Of a stretch of 42,907 nt of DNA, positions 24,002 through 31,643 are shown piece by piece (within the stretch, counting starts at the first letter, position 1; every line of letters begins with the position of its first letter). The stretch covers positions 1 to 42,907 of the forward strand of contig JAGZSY010000044.1 in NCBI GenBank assembly GCA_018380885.1. Reading direction: 5' to 3'. The notes under the pieces are model-generated. The model saw nothing but the letters and a program-made list of their open reading frames with translations. It did not search any database and was not told where the DNA came from. Position numbers and translations under genes: made by a program. Source of the DNA: Enterocloster asparagiformis. GTDB lineage: Bacteria > Bacillota > Clostridia > Lachnospirales > Lachnospiraceae.

Positions 24002-24042
24002 GCTGCAATGAGCCGCAGGCTGGACCTGGGGCTCATTGCAGC
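24002..24042. repeat. 13-bp perfect inverted repeat
   Basis: GCTGCAATGAGCC (24002-24014) and GGCTCATTGCAGC (24030-24042), 15-nt loop, no T-run. It lies just behind the csp terminator. It may be a REP-like or mRNA-stabilising element; function unknown. Confidence 0.55.
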
Positions 24043-24142
24043 ACATAAACTAAGGCTCTGAAAAAGTTCAAGCAGCTCCGCCAGGGCGCGGTAACATCAT
24101 GCCCTGGGGGAAGGCCGGTCCGGCTTTCTCCGCACAGGCACA

Positions 24143-24628
24143 TTAATGGTTCCAGTAACCCTTATGGACCTCAGCGATCTCCTCCACCAGCTCCGGGAAG
24201 GGGCCCACTACCTGGATCTCCTTCTGCCCTCTGGCGAACACCTCGCGGCAGGGCAGGTCAAAGGTGGGATTCTGGGGATCGGCGCCGGTTTGGGCCAGCA
24301 GTTCCTTCTCCGTCATTCCGTAAACCACCCGGCCGATTCCGGCCCAGTAGATGGCGCCCGCGCACATTGCGCAGGGCTCCGCCGTGGTGTAGAGCGTGCA
24401 GTCCTTTAAAAACTCCTTGGAATAGAGCTGGGAAGCGCGCTCCGCTGTCTGGGTCTCCGCATGGCCCGTGCACTTTTTCTCCGTGATCTCCACATTGGGC
24501 TGCTCCAGCAGAATATTTCCCTCCCTGTCCGCCAAAAGCGCGCCGAAGGGCGTGTTCCCAGCCTCCCGGGACTGCCGGGAAATCTCCACGCAGCGCTTTA
24601 AATTTCTGATATCGATTGCATATTCCAT
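24143..24628 (-). CDS. Zinc-dependent nucleoside/base deaminase (CMP/dCMP deaminase fold)
   Basis: 161 residues from the ATG at 24628, because AGGAGG is well placed there. The HAE motif in CTGHAETQTAE provides the zinc ligand and proton donor, and TTAEPCAMCAGAIYWAGIGRVVYG provides the two Cys ligands. TPFGALLADREGNIL opens the fold. Length and C-terminal WNH resemble guanine deaminase GuaD-type enzymes more than tRNA-specific TadA, but the exact substrate (guanine, cytosine or other) is not set by the sequence. It is a single gene, facing left. Confidence 0.82.
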   Translation of the reverse strand: MEYAIDIRNLKRCVEISRQSREAGNTPFGALLADREGNILLEQPNVEITEKKCTGHAETQTAERASQLYSKEFLKDCTLYTTAEPCAMCAGAIYWAGIGRVVYGMTEKELLAQTGADPQNPTFDLPCREVFARGQKEIQVVGPFPELVEEIAEVHKGYWNH

Positions 24629-24808
24629 TTCTTCCTCCTGACCGGTATAAGGTAAGCCCCTCACATCCGCTGTCCTGAATTTAACGCAGTCTCAGGCGCC
24701 AAGCCCCCGGACTGCCGACAGTTACAATTTATCACAAGTTTGCGCCAATGTAAATTGCAAATATCCGGCGCGTCCTTTGATTTCCCGAAAAAGCGGACAG
24801 GACCGCGG

Positions 24809-24991
24809 TTACCGCTGCCTGTCCTTCTCATGTTCTGCCGTCACTTTTTCCCACAGCCGCTCAAACCCTTCCGGGTCCGGTCCGGCGCCGCCCTCGGCCT
24901 CCACCTCGGCCTCGGCCGCTTTAAATTCCCGCAGCAAATCTTCATCCGAATTACGGTATAAGCGCTGCAGCAGTTCATCAATCTCTTCCAT
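24809..24991 (-). CDS. Small acidic protein, paralogue of the one at 42486
   Basis: 60 residues; AAGGAGG lies about 10 nt before the ATG. Two helical stretches are likely: EEIDELLQRLYRNSDEDLLR and EFKAAEAEVEAEG, then PDPEGFERLWEKV and a basic end. Most positions match the 64-residue protein at 42486-42680 (LL-EFKAAEAE-EAEGG---DPEGF-RLW-K----EHEK). No membrane segment. It may be a small adaptor; no function is known to me. The 24992-25078 gap holds its ribosome binding site. Confidence 0.75.
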   Translation of the reverse strand: MEEIDELLQRLYRNSDEDLLREFKAAEAEVEAEGGAGPDPEGFERLWEKVTAEHEKDRQR

Positions 24992-25078
24992 AAAAAATAC
25001 GCCTCCTTGCCATCCAAGTATAGCGCATTTTGCCGTCCTACTGCTATTTTGCTCGGATTTCCGAGCGCTTTTTGTCCA

Positions 25079-25273
25079 CTAAAGATATTCGCTTTCCACC
25101 AGGTCTGAAATTTTAATTTTCAAACCCTTCGCCAGTTGCTCAAGGGTATCGGCGCGCGGCATGGATCCCTTCCGAATCTCATGCACCGTTGAACGGGATA
25201 ATCCTGTGAGAATACTTACCTGACGCTCTGTTAAATTCCGCTGTTCCATAATCTCGTCAAGCAATATCTTCAT
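25079..25273 (-). CDS. XRE-family helix-turn-helix protein, possibly leaderless
   Basis: The HTH domain fills the protein: KILLDEIMEQRNLTERQVSI, then LTGLSRSTVHEIRKGSMPRA with the recognition helix, then DTLEQLAKGLKIKISDLVES. The domain starts at Met 25273, so I list that start (64 residues); the frame is open to 25333, but the added residues do not look like the family. TATAAT on the minus strand (25286-25281) ends 7 nt before the ATG, so the mRNA would begin at or next to the start codon. Targets unknown. Confidence 0.8.
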   Translation of the reverse strand: MKILLDEIMEQRNLTERQVSILTGLSRSTVHEIRKGSMPRADTLEQLAKGLKIKISDLVESEYL

Positions 25274-25344
25274 GTAGTCTATTATACAGGAAATCAGAGA
25301 AAAAGCATCTGGGATTTTCTGGTTTCCCATCAATTCCGGCGCGC

Positions 25345-25391
25345 AAAAAGGACCGCATCCTGTTCGCTGTTCCGAACGTTTTGCGGTCCTC
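25345..25391 (-). terminator. Terminator between fruA and the XRE gene
   Basis: AGGACCGCA/TGCGGTCCT stem with a long structured loop; five T on the minus strand. As it lies downstream of the XRE start on the minus strand it can only end transcription that comes from the right, or act on the plus strand. It is probably an insulating element. Confidence 0.45.
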
Positions 25392-25440
25392 CTCTATCTG
25401 CCAAATACTCCCCTTATATTGTATCAGGCTCCAGTTCTGT

Positions 25441-27471
25441 TCATTCTACATTTTTCTTTAACGCGCCCAGCACCAGGCAGCCGGCCACGGCGCCCACCAC
25501 AACTGCGGCCAGGTACATAAACGGGTTGCCGATGGTGGGCAGCACGAAGATTCCCCCGTGTGGCGCACGCAGCGTGCAGTTAAAGGCCATGGACAGACCG
25601 CCCGCGATGGCGGATCCCACAATACAGGACGGTATCACCCGCAGCGGATCCTGGGCCGCGAAGGGAATGGCGCCCTCAGTGATAAAGGACAGGCCCATCA
25701 CATAGTTTACGATGCCGGACTGGCGCTCCTTGGCCGTGAACTTCTTTTTGAAGAAGGTAGTGCACAGGGCGATGGCGATCGGCGGAACCATTCCGCCGGC
25801 CATCACGGCCGCCATCACTTCAAAGTTGCCTTCCGCCAGCTGGGCGGTGCCGAACACGTAAGCCGCCTTGTTGAAGGGGCCGCCCATGTCGATGGACATC
25901 ATGCCGCCCAAAACCATACCCAGCACAATCCGGCTGGCGCCGCCCATTCCGTTCAGGAAATGGGTCAGGCCGTCGTTGATCATGCCCATGTAGGGGTTCA
26001 CAAAGGTGGTCACCACTGCGGCCAGGAAAATTCCGATCACCGGGTACAGCAGCACCGGCTTGATTCCCTCCAGGGCCTTGGGCAGTTTCTCAAAGAGCTT
26101 GCGCAGCCCCACCACGATGTAGCCGCCCACAAAGCCCGCAAACAGCGCGCCCAGGAAGCCCGCGTTCACCGCGCCCCCAGCCGGGTTGGCGAAGGTGGAG
26201 CCCATCTTGGCGATCAGGCCGGCCACCAGGCCCACGGCCAGGCCGGGACGGTCCGCGATGCTCATGGCGATGAATCCGGCCAGAATCGGCAGCATCATGC
26301 CGAAGGCCTGCTCGCCGATGGTTTTCAGATAAGCGGCCAGCGGCGTGTTCTTGCCAAAGTTGGAGGGATCGATGGAATAGTCGTCAAAGAGGAAGGCCAG
26401 GGCGATCAGGATGCCGCCGCCGATCACAAAGGGCAGCATGTGGGAGACGCCGTTCATCAGATGCTTATAAATAGCTCTGCCCAAACTGTCCTGTTTCTCA
26501 TCCGCCGCCGTATCGGCCCCGCCCTGACCGTCGTGGTGGTATACCGGGACTGTGCCGCTCACCGCGCGTTTGATCAGCTCCTCCGCCTTGTGGATGCCGT
26601 CCGCCACCGGAACCATGATCACAGGCTTGCCGTCAAAGCGGGCCATCTCCACGTTCTTGTCCGCCGCAATGATGATGGCGTCCGCATTTGCGATCTCAGA
26701 CCTGGTCAGCACGTTCTGCGCGCCGCCGGAGCCGTCTGTCTCGGCCTTCAGCGCGATGCCCAGATTTTTGGCCGTGTTTTCCAGATTTTCCGCCGCCATA
26801 TAGGTGTGGGCGATGCCTGTCGGGCAGGCCGTCACCGCCAGCACGCGGTAGCCGGAATGTCCGCAGGCTGCTCCGCTCCCCAAAGCCTCCCCCTGATCCG
26901 CTTTCCTGTCGTCGGTCACGGCAGCCCCATTGTCCGCGCCGCCGCGCTGGGAAGCATTCTCCCCGGTTCCAGCCGGATTTTCCTGGCCGCTCTCCTGCTC
27001 TGCGGCGCCGAACCTGGCCGTCTCCGCCTGGTCAATCACCTGGAGGAACTCCTCCTTGGTTTTGGCCGCGATCAGAGACTCCTTAAAGCCCGGATTCATC
27101 AGCAGGGTGGAAAGCCGCGCCAGCGCTTCCAGGTGCACATCCGCCCCCTCTGCCGGAGCTGCGATCATAAAGATCAGGTTTGCCAGGGAACCGTCAAAGG
27201 CCTCGTAGTCCACGCCCTCGGGCAGGACCATCGCGGCCAGGCCGGGCTCCGCCACCGCCGCCACCTTGGCGTGGGGAATGGCGATGCCCTCGCCGATGGC
27301 TGTACTGCCCAGCCCTTCCCTGGCCAGGATGCCCTCCTTGTATCCGGCTGGATCCTTCAGCCTTCCTCCGGCCTTCATCAACGCCACCAACTTGTCAATG
27401 GCCTGCTCTTTATCGGCCGCCTTCTCATTTAAACCGATGCTCTCCTTTTTCAATAACTCAGTAATCCGCAT
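25441..27471 (-). CDS. fruA: PTS fructose transporter EIIABC
   Basis: Takes up fructose and phosphorylates it to fructose 1-phosphate using phospho-HPr. The 676-residue fusion has EIIA (about 1-145, active His67 in AIPHAK), an Ala/Gly/Glu-rich linker (about 150-203), EIIB (about 205-300, active Cys216 in VTACPTGIAHTYMAAE) and EIIC (about 330-676, eight or so helices, with FVNPYMGMIND and SIDMGGPFNKAAY). The A-B-C order is common in Clostridia. It follows fruK by 53 bp in one operon. Codon and base use match neighbours. Confidence 0.95.
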   Translation of the reverse strand: MRITELLKKESIGLNEKAADKEQAIDKLVALMKAGGRLKDPAGYKEGILAREGLGSTAIGEGIAIPHAKVAAVAEPGLAAMVLPEGVDYEAFDGSLANLIFMIAAPAEGADVHLEALARLSTLLMNPGFKESLIAAKTKEEFLQVIDQAETARFGAAEQESGQENPAGTGENASQRGGADNGAAVTDDRKADQGEALGSGAACGHSGYRVLAVTACPTGIAHTYMAAENLENTAKNLGIALKAETDGSGGAQNVLTRSEIANADAIIIAADKNVEMARFDGKPVIMVPVADGIHKAEELIKRAVSGTVPVYHHDGQGGADTAADEKQDSLGRAIYKHLMNGVSHMLPFVIGGGILIALAFLFDDYSIDPSNFGKNTPLAAYLKTIGEQAFGMMLPILAGFIAMSIADRPGLAVGLVAGLIAKMGSTFANPAGGAVNAGFLGALFAGFVGGYIVVGLRKLFEKLPKALEGIKPVLLYPVIGIFLAAVVTTFVNPYMGMINDGLTHFLNGMGGASRIVLGMVLGGMMSIDMGGPFNKAAYVFGTAQLAEGNFEVMAAVMAGGMVPPIAIALCTTFFKKKFTAKERQSGIVNYVMGLSFITEGAIPFAAQDPLRVIPSCIVGSAIAGGLSMAFNCTLRAPHGGIFVLPTIGNPFMYLAAVVVGAVAGCLVLGALKKNVE

Positions 27472-27524
27472 GAAAATTGCCCCTCCTTATCAAATGAATT
27501 GCCTGCAAGTTCCTGTTGCGGCTC

Positions 27525-28427
27525 TCACAGCGTTTCCAACAGCCGCATAATCTCTTCCTTCGTTCCGATCCCGTCGGAAAATGCCGTTGCGCCGCCGCAG
27601 GCTGTCCCCAGCTTCAGCGCGTAGCCGTAATCTCCTGTCTCCAGGTATCCGGCCAGGAATCCGGCTACCATAGAGTCCCCGGCGCCCACGGAGTTTTTCA
27701 CAACGCCTCTGGCCACTCCCAGTCGCAGCACCTGGCCGTCCTCGGACACCAGAAGGGCGCCGTCCCCTGCCATGGAAACCAGCACGTTGCGCGCTCCCCG
27801 CTCCTGGAGCTTTCGCGCGTATGCCGCGATCTCCTCCTGACCGTCCAGCTCCACGCCGAACATCTGTCCCAGCTCGTGATTGTTGGGTTTGATCAGAAAC
27901 GGGTGGTAGCGGAGCACATTGAGCAGCAGGTCCTTCTCAGCATCCACCGCGATGCGAACGCCGCGGCCGTCCAGGCGCGCCATGATCCGCTCGTAGATAT
28001 CGTCCCCGATGGAGGCCGGTATACTGCCGGAGAGCACCAGAACATCGCCCTCCCTCAAGCCTTCCAGCTTCTCAAACAGCCCCTGCACGTCCCGGTCCGT
28101 GATCTCAGGCCCCATGCCGTTGATCTCGCTCTCCTGGTCGGATTTCAGCTTCACGTTGATCCGGGACATGCCCTTTTCCACGTGGATGAAGTCGGACCGG
28201 AACCCCAATCCCCTGATCCCGCGCTCGATCTCGTCGCCGGTGAACCCTGCCACAAACCCCAGGGCCACGCTCTCATACCCCAGGTTGGCCAGAAGCGCCG
28301 ATACATTGATCCCCTTACCCCCGTAGAAAATGTGTTCCCGCACCGTGCGGTTGACCTGCCCCAGCGTGAAATGATTTACGCTCACAACATAGTCCAAAGC
28401 CGGGTTGAACGTCACTGTGTAAATCAT
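27525..28427 (-). CDS. fruK: 1-Phosphofructokinase
   Basis: Phosphorylates fructose 1-phosphate to fructose 1,6-bisphosphate, feeding glycolysis. A PfkB-fold kinase of 300 residues from the ATG at 28427 (GAGAGG 8 nt upstream; the ATG at 28436 is too near that site). TVTFNPALDYVV, GGKGINVS and the anion hole/catalytic NSVGAGDSMVAGF (Asp251) are present. It is first in the fruK-fruA operon. The promoter is TTGACG-17-TATGAT with operator-like repeats on each side. Confidence 0.94.
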   Translation of the reverse strand: MIYTVTFNPALDYVVSVNHFTLGQVNRTVREHIFYGGKGINVSALLANLGYESVALGFVAGFTGDEIERGIRGLGFRSDFIHVEKGMSRINVKLKSDQESEINGMGPEITDRDVQGLFEKLEGLREGDVLVLSGSIPASIGDDIYERIMARLDGRGVRIAVDAEKDLLLNVLRYHPFLIKPNNHELGQMFGVELDGQEEIAAYARKLQERGARNVLVSMAGDGALLVSEDGQVLRLGVARGVVKNSVGAGDSMVAGFLAGYLETGDYGYALKLGTACGGATAFSDGIGTKEEIMRLLETL

Positions 28428-28443
28428 ATATCGCATACCTCTC

Positions 28444-28463
28444 TTTATATGAAATTTTATTTC
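28444..28463 (-). promoter_or_regulatory. Operator-like repeat in the fruK leader
   Basis: TTTATATG then GAAAT-TTT-ATTTC (28451-28463), a palindrome. The 20-bp unit matches the copy at 28513-28532 at 18 positions. It lies between the start of transcription and the ribosome binding site. Confidence 0.65.
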
Positions 28464-28477
28464 TTATCTCTGTCTAT

Positions 28478-28506
28478 ATCATAGTATGATATTTGTTTTT
28501 CGTCAA
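28478..28506 (-). promoter_or_regulatory. fruK-fruA promoter
   Basis: On the minus strand: TTGACG (28506-28501), 17-bp spacer, TATGAT (28483-28478). Confidence 0.8.
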
Positions 28507-28512
28507 TAGTAT

Positions 28513-28532
28513 TTTATATGAAAATCTATTTC
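28513..28532 (-). promoter_or_regulatory. Operator-like repeat upstream of the fruK -35
   Basis: TTTATATG then GAAAATCTATTTC, the second copy of the unit. The copies lie 69 bp apart, on either side of the promoter, an arrangement that allows looping by a dimeric or tetrameric regulator such as RpiR. Confidence 0.65.
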
Positions 28533-28552
28533 TCAGCTACTTTCATCACTGC

Positions 28553-28600
28553 GCACAAAAACAGGCGGCTTTTTCCAGTGAAAGCCGCCTGTTTTTGTGC
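28553..28600 (-). terminator. Bidirectional terminator between rpiR and fruK
   Basis: A perfect 20-bp stem (GCACAAAAACAGGCGG pairs with CCGCCTGTTTTTGTGC, plus CTTT/AAAG) with an 8-nt loop. It makes rpiR a separate transcript from fruKA. Confidence 0.9.
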
Positions 28601-28611
28601 ATTTTGCCTGG

Positions 28612-29466
28612 CTATTTCTTGTCCGGTGAGATCACCCTCTCATGCCTGCGAATATGCTCCACAGCGTCTTTCTTGCTGTTCAGCAGAAGAAGGTAAAGGA
28701 TTTCCATCACTGCCGTGGCCGTGACCCGGGAGAACCAGAATTCCTCGGTCAAAAGCTTTTCCCGCGTAGCCGTGATAATCCGGTAATCGCTGATCCCCGC
28801 CAGCGGCGAATCCGGGTTGTTGGTGATGACGATCACCGTGCAGCCGTTGTCCTTCGCCCCCTCGGCCATGGACATCAGCCGCCTGGAGGCTCCGGAGTTG
28901 GAAATGACCAGCACCACGTCCTGGGGGCCCAGATTAAAGGTGTAGGCCGTCTGGGCCTCCCAAATCTCCCCTGCCACCGCCGGGATTCCCAGCTGATTGA
29001 GCTTAAACGCGCCGTCCATGGCCACAGGGATGGTATTTCCCACCGCCGCAAGCTGCACCATGCGGGCATTTTCCAGCTTGCCCAGAATCCGCTCCAGGTT
29101 GTCCGGGTCCATCATACTCACCGTCTCCGTCAGCTCCGCCACCTTGTTGGCCAGAATGTTCTGGAGGGACTGGCGGATGTCGCTCCGGTCGATGTCGTTG
29201 GACACGCTCAAATCCTTCTGCTCATCCTCCAGCACCTCCCTGGCCAGCGTCAGCTTCAGATTGTGAAATCCCTTAAAGCCGCAGCGCCGGCAGAACCTGG
29301 AAACAGTGGCATCGCTGGTGCCGCTGGCCCTGGCCAGCTCCCCCACGGTCATATCCACCACTTGCGCCTTGTGCTCCATCATATAATCCGCGATCTTTTT
29401 CTCCGCCTCGAAAAACGTATCGTAGGAAGAGCAGATTGCCCCCAATACACTGCGCGTTTCTTGCAT
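28612..29466 (-). CDS. MurR/RpiR-family sugar-phosphate regulator
   Basis: 284 residues from the ATG at 29466, where GGAGG lies about 6 nt upstream; two earlier ATG codons in frame lack it. The N-terminal HTH has EAEKKIADYMMEHKAQVVDM, GELARASGTSDATVSRFCRR and CGFKGFHNLKLTLA. The C-terminal SIS domain (about 120-255) with GNTIPVAMDGAFKLNQLG and LVISNSGASRRLMSMAEGAK binds a phosphosugar. It sits upstream of fruKA on the same strand, and a similar GTAAATTTATTTC lies at its own promoter (29488-29500). Fructose 1-phosphate is a likely ligand, by context only. Confidence 0.9.
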   Translation of the reverse strand: MQETRSVLGAICSSYDTFFEAEKKIADYMMEHKAQVVDMTVGELARASGTSDATVSRFCRRCGFKGFHNLKLTLAREVLEDEQKDLSVSNDIDRSDIRQSLQNILANKVAELTETVSMMDPDNLERILGKLENARMVQLAAVGNTIPVAMDGAFKLNQLGIPAVAGEIWEAQTAYTFNLGPQDVVLVISNSGASRRLMSMAEGAKDNGCTVIVITNNPDSPLAGISDYRIITATREKLLTEEFWFSRVTATAVMEILYLLLLNSKKDAVEHIRRHERVISPDKK

Positions 29467-29487
29467 TTCATCCTCCATCATTTCTGT

Positions 29488-29500
29488 GTAAATTTATTTC
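29488..29500 (-). promoter_or_regulatory. Putative RpiR operator in its own promoter
   Basis: GTAAATTTATTTC resembles GAAATTTTATTTC of the fruK region. It lies at the expected start of transcription behind a TATAGT -10 (29514-29509). It suggests autoregulation. Confidence 0.5.
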
Positions 29501-29724
29501 ATGCAATTACTATAGCACACAATGCTCTAAAAAAAAAGAATTTCCCGGCAGAATCCATAAGACTTTCTCAAAAATTATTAACTTTTCCTTAGCCCCCTTG
29601 TATTTCCATTTTTTATGTGCTATAATCCGAAAATGCTAAAGAATTAACAGTTTTTTCACATTGCCCGGCCTGTTTTTACCGGCCCTGGGCCACGGTTTCT
29701 TTAGAAGAAAGAGAGATGGGTTTT

Positions 29725-30390
29725 ATGAAAAGTATCGCTGCGTTTTTGCGCAAGTACAGTCATGTATGGATCCTGTCCTACGGCTTTATTTATCTTACCT
29801 GGTTCTGCTATCTGGAGCGCACGGTTACCCGTAATTACCACGTGATGCACGTGGCCATGGACGACTACATCCCATTCAACGAATATTTTATCGTTCCATA
29901 CCTGATGTGGTTTTTGTATATCGCTGTCACAATCCTTTACTTCCTCTTTACTAATAAGGAAGATTATTACCGCCTGTGCCTGTTTTTATTCTCCGGCATG
30001 ACCATCAGCCTGATTATCTGTACCTTTTTCCACAACGGTACGGACTTCCGCCCGGTCCTGGATCCGGATAAAAATATCTTTACCTCGGCCGTGGCCGCGC
30101 TGTACAAGACGGACACCCCCACCAACGTGTTCCCCAGCGTGCACGTGTACAACTCCATCGGCGCCCACATCGCCATCATGAAGAGCGAAGCGCTGAAAAA
30201 GCACCGGCTGGTGCGGATCGGATCCAGTATCCTGATGATCTCCATCTGCCTGTCCACGGTATTTTTAAAACAGCACTCCGTCATCGACGCGATCGGCTCC
30301 GTGGTGATGGCCTACGTGATTTACTGGGTCGTCTACGGCTACGGCTGGTCCACGGAAAACAAAAAGGTTACGCAGAAGGTCCTTGGATAA
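29725..30390 (+). CDS. PAP2-superfamily membrane phosphatase
   Basis: 221 residues with five to six membrane helices. TPTNVFPSVHVYNSIG and STVFLKQHSVIDAIGSVVMAY hold the two catalytic His motifs of the phosphatidic acid phosphatase 2 / inositol phosphotransferase group. The likely substrate is a lipid phosphate or undecaprenyl-type lipid on the membrane surface. GAGAG lies 10 nt before the ATG at 29725; an in-frame ATG at 29716 is an alternative. A terminator follows, so it is monocistronic. Confidence 0.85.
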   Translation: MKSIAAFLRKYSHVWILSYGFIYLTWFCYLERTVTRNYHVMHVAMDDYIPFNEYFIVPYLMWFLYIAVTILYFLFTNKEDYYRLCLFLFSGMTISLIICTFFHNGTDFRPVLDPDKNIFTSAVAALYKTDTPTNVFPSVHVYNSIGAHIAIMKSEALKKHRLVRIGSSILMISICLSTVFLKQHSVIDAIGSVVMAYVIYWVVYGYGWSTENKKVTQKVLG

Positions 30391-30410
30391 TATTTCCGCA
30401 CATACAAAGG

Positions 30411-30437
30411 CCGCTCCCGGGCTGGGAGCGGTTTTTT
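30411..30437 (+). terminator. Terminator after the PAP2 gene
   Basis: CCGCTCCC/GGGAGCGG stem, 5-nt loop, six T. Confidence 0.92.
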
Positions 30438-30594
30438 CTTGCCTTTTTTTCTGAATTTGCTATAATGAATACACGGTATCTAACCGTTTCTCTTTGGGAC
30501 ATTGATCCCAGTCATGGAAATCCGGCGTTTCTGCCGAATATCCCGCAACCGATTCCAACCACGCGGCTTCTGCTGTTTAATAAGGAGGGATGAA

Positions 30595-31557
30595 ATGGCA
30601 GAACAAAACCTCTACATCAACCGTTTGCTCTCAAAAACGGAATATTTCGCAGACCTGTGCAACGCCGTCCTGTTTAAAGGGGCGGTGGTGATCCGGCCGG
30701 AGGAACTCATACCGCAGCCCGGTCACACCGGAATTATGATCGCGGACCCCAAAAAGGGACGCCGCGTCCTGCAGCGCTACCGGGACGTTGCCATGAAAAC
30801 AACAGGAGGCATGTGCATCGCGTTCCTTGCCTGTGAGAACCAGGCGGACATCCACTATGCCATGCCCGTGCGCTCCATGCTCTACGACGCGCTTGACTAC
30901 ATGGAGCAGGTTCAGCAGCTCCAAGCCCAAAACCGCAATGAAAAAGCGGCGAAGAGCCACGGCGAATTTCTCTCTGGCCTGCAAAAGGGAGACCGGCTGC
31001 GCCCGGTCATCACCCTGGTTTTATATTACGGCCGGGAGCCCTGGGACGGGGCCACGGACCTTTACGGGCAGATCGGCCTCGGCCAATCGGACCCGCTTTA
31101 CAGCGCTCTTTCCCCATTTATTTCCAACTATCACGTCAATCTGATCCATGCGCGCAGCATAACCAATCTGGAACATTTCCACACCCATTTACAACTGATT
31201 TTTGCCATGTTACAATATAATACAGATAAGCAGGCGCTGTACTCCTTTGTGCGGGAACGGCAGGAGGACCTGAAAGCGCTGGACCAGACGGACCTTATGG
31301 CGCTTTTCTCCCTGATCGGCGAGCAGAAGCGGCTGCAGAAAATTATGGAGCAAACGGACAGTGAGGAGGGATTTAATTTGTGCAAGGCAATCGACGATCT
31401 GATCGCGGACGGAATTGAACAGGGAAAGAGCGAGGGCGAGGACCGTCTGTCCAGCCTGATCTCCCTGCTTTTGAAAATGCAGCGCGTCGACCTGGTGGAG
31501 CAGGTGGCCTGCAACCGGGAACTGCGCAGGAAGCTGTACGAAAAATACCGGCTCTGA
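30595..31557 (+). CDS. Rpn/PD-(D/E)XK-type nuclease, transposase-like family
   Basis: 320 residues from the ATG at 30595 (GGAGGGATGAA upstream); the longer frame from 30502 lacks a site. The N-terminal half fits the Rpn recombination-promoting nuclease family: KTEYFADLCNAVLFKGAVVI, IRPEELIPQP, RYRDVAMKTT and FLACENQADIHYAMPVRSML. The Asp in RD and the Glu in ENQ are the expected metal-binding residues. The C-terminal part is helical and ends in a basic tail. These proteins are orphan, variable endonucleases linked to genome instability; the host role is not known. It has its own terminator. Confidence 0.8.
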   Translation: MAEQNLYINRLLSKTEYFADLCNAVLFKGAVVIRPEELIPQPGHTGIMIADPKKGRRVLQRYRDVAMKTTGGMCIAFLACENQADIHYAMPVRSMLYDALDYMEQVQQLQAQNRNEKAAKSHGEFLSGLQKGDRLRPVITLVLYYGREPWDGATDLYGQIGLGQSDPLYSALSPFISNYHVNLIHARSITNLEHFHTHLQLIFAMLQYNTDKQALYSFVRERQEDLKALDQTDLMALFSLIGEQKRLQKIMEQTDSEEGFNLCKAIDDLIADGIEQGKSEGEDRLSSLISLLLKMQRVDLVEQVACNRELRRKLYEKYRL

Positions 31558-31569
31558 TCAAGGGCGCAC

Positions 31570-31620
31570 AAAACAGGCTGCGAAAGGGAGGACCTTCCCC
31601 TCTTTCGCAGCCTGTTTTTT
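31570..31620 (+). terminator. Terminator after the Rpn gene
   Basis: AAACAGGCTGCGAAAG/CTTTCGCAGCCTGTTT long stem with a T tail; it also has A on the other strand and can serve the minus-strand glycosyltransferase. Confidence 0.9.
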
Positions 31621-31643
31621 CAATAGCATCGGGCCTTGGACGC

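Noticed and set aside
25558..27432. 624-codon plus-strand frame
   Set aside because: Antisense to fruA. The sequence is His/Gln/Arg-rich and non-protein-like, a known shadow in GC-rich genes.
30595..31557. Rpn gene as an insertion sequence
   Set aside because: No terminal inverted repeats or target duplication seen; it has its own ribosome binding site and terminator as a stable gene.
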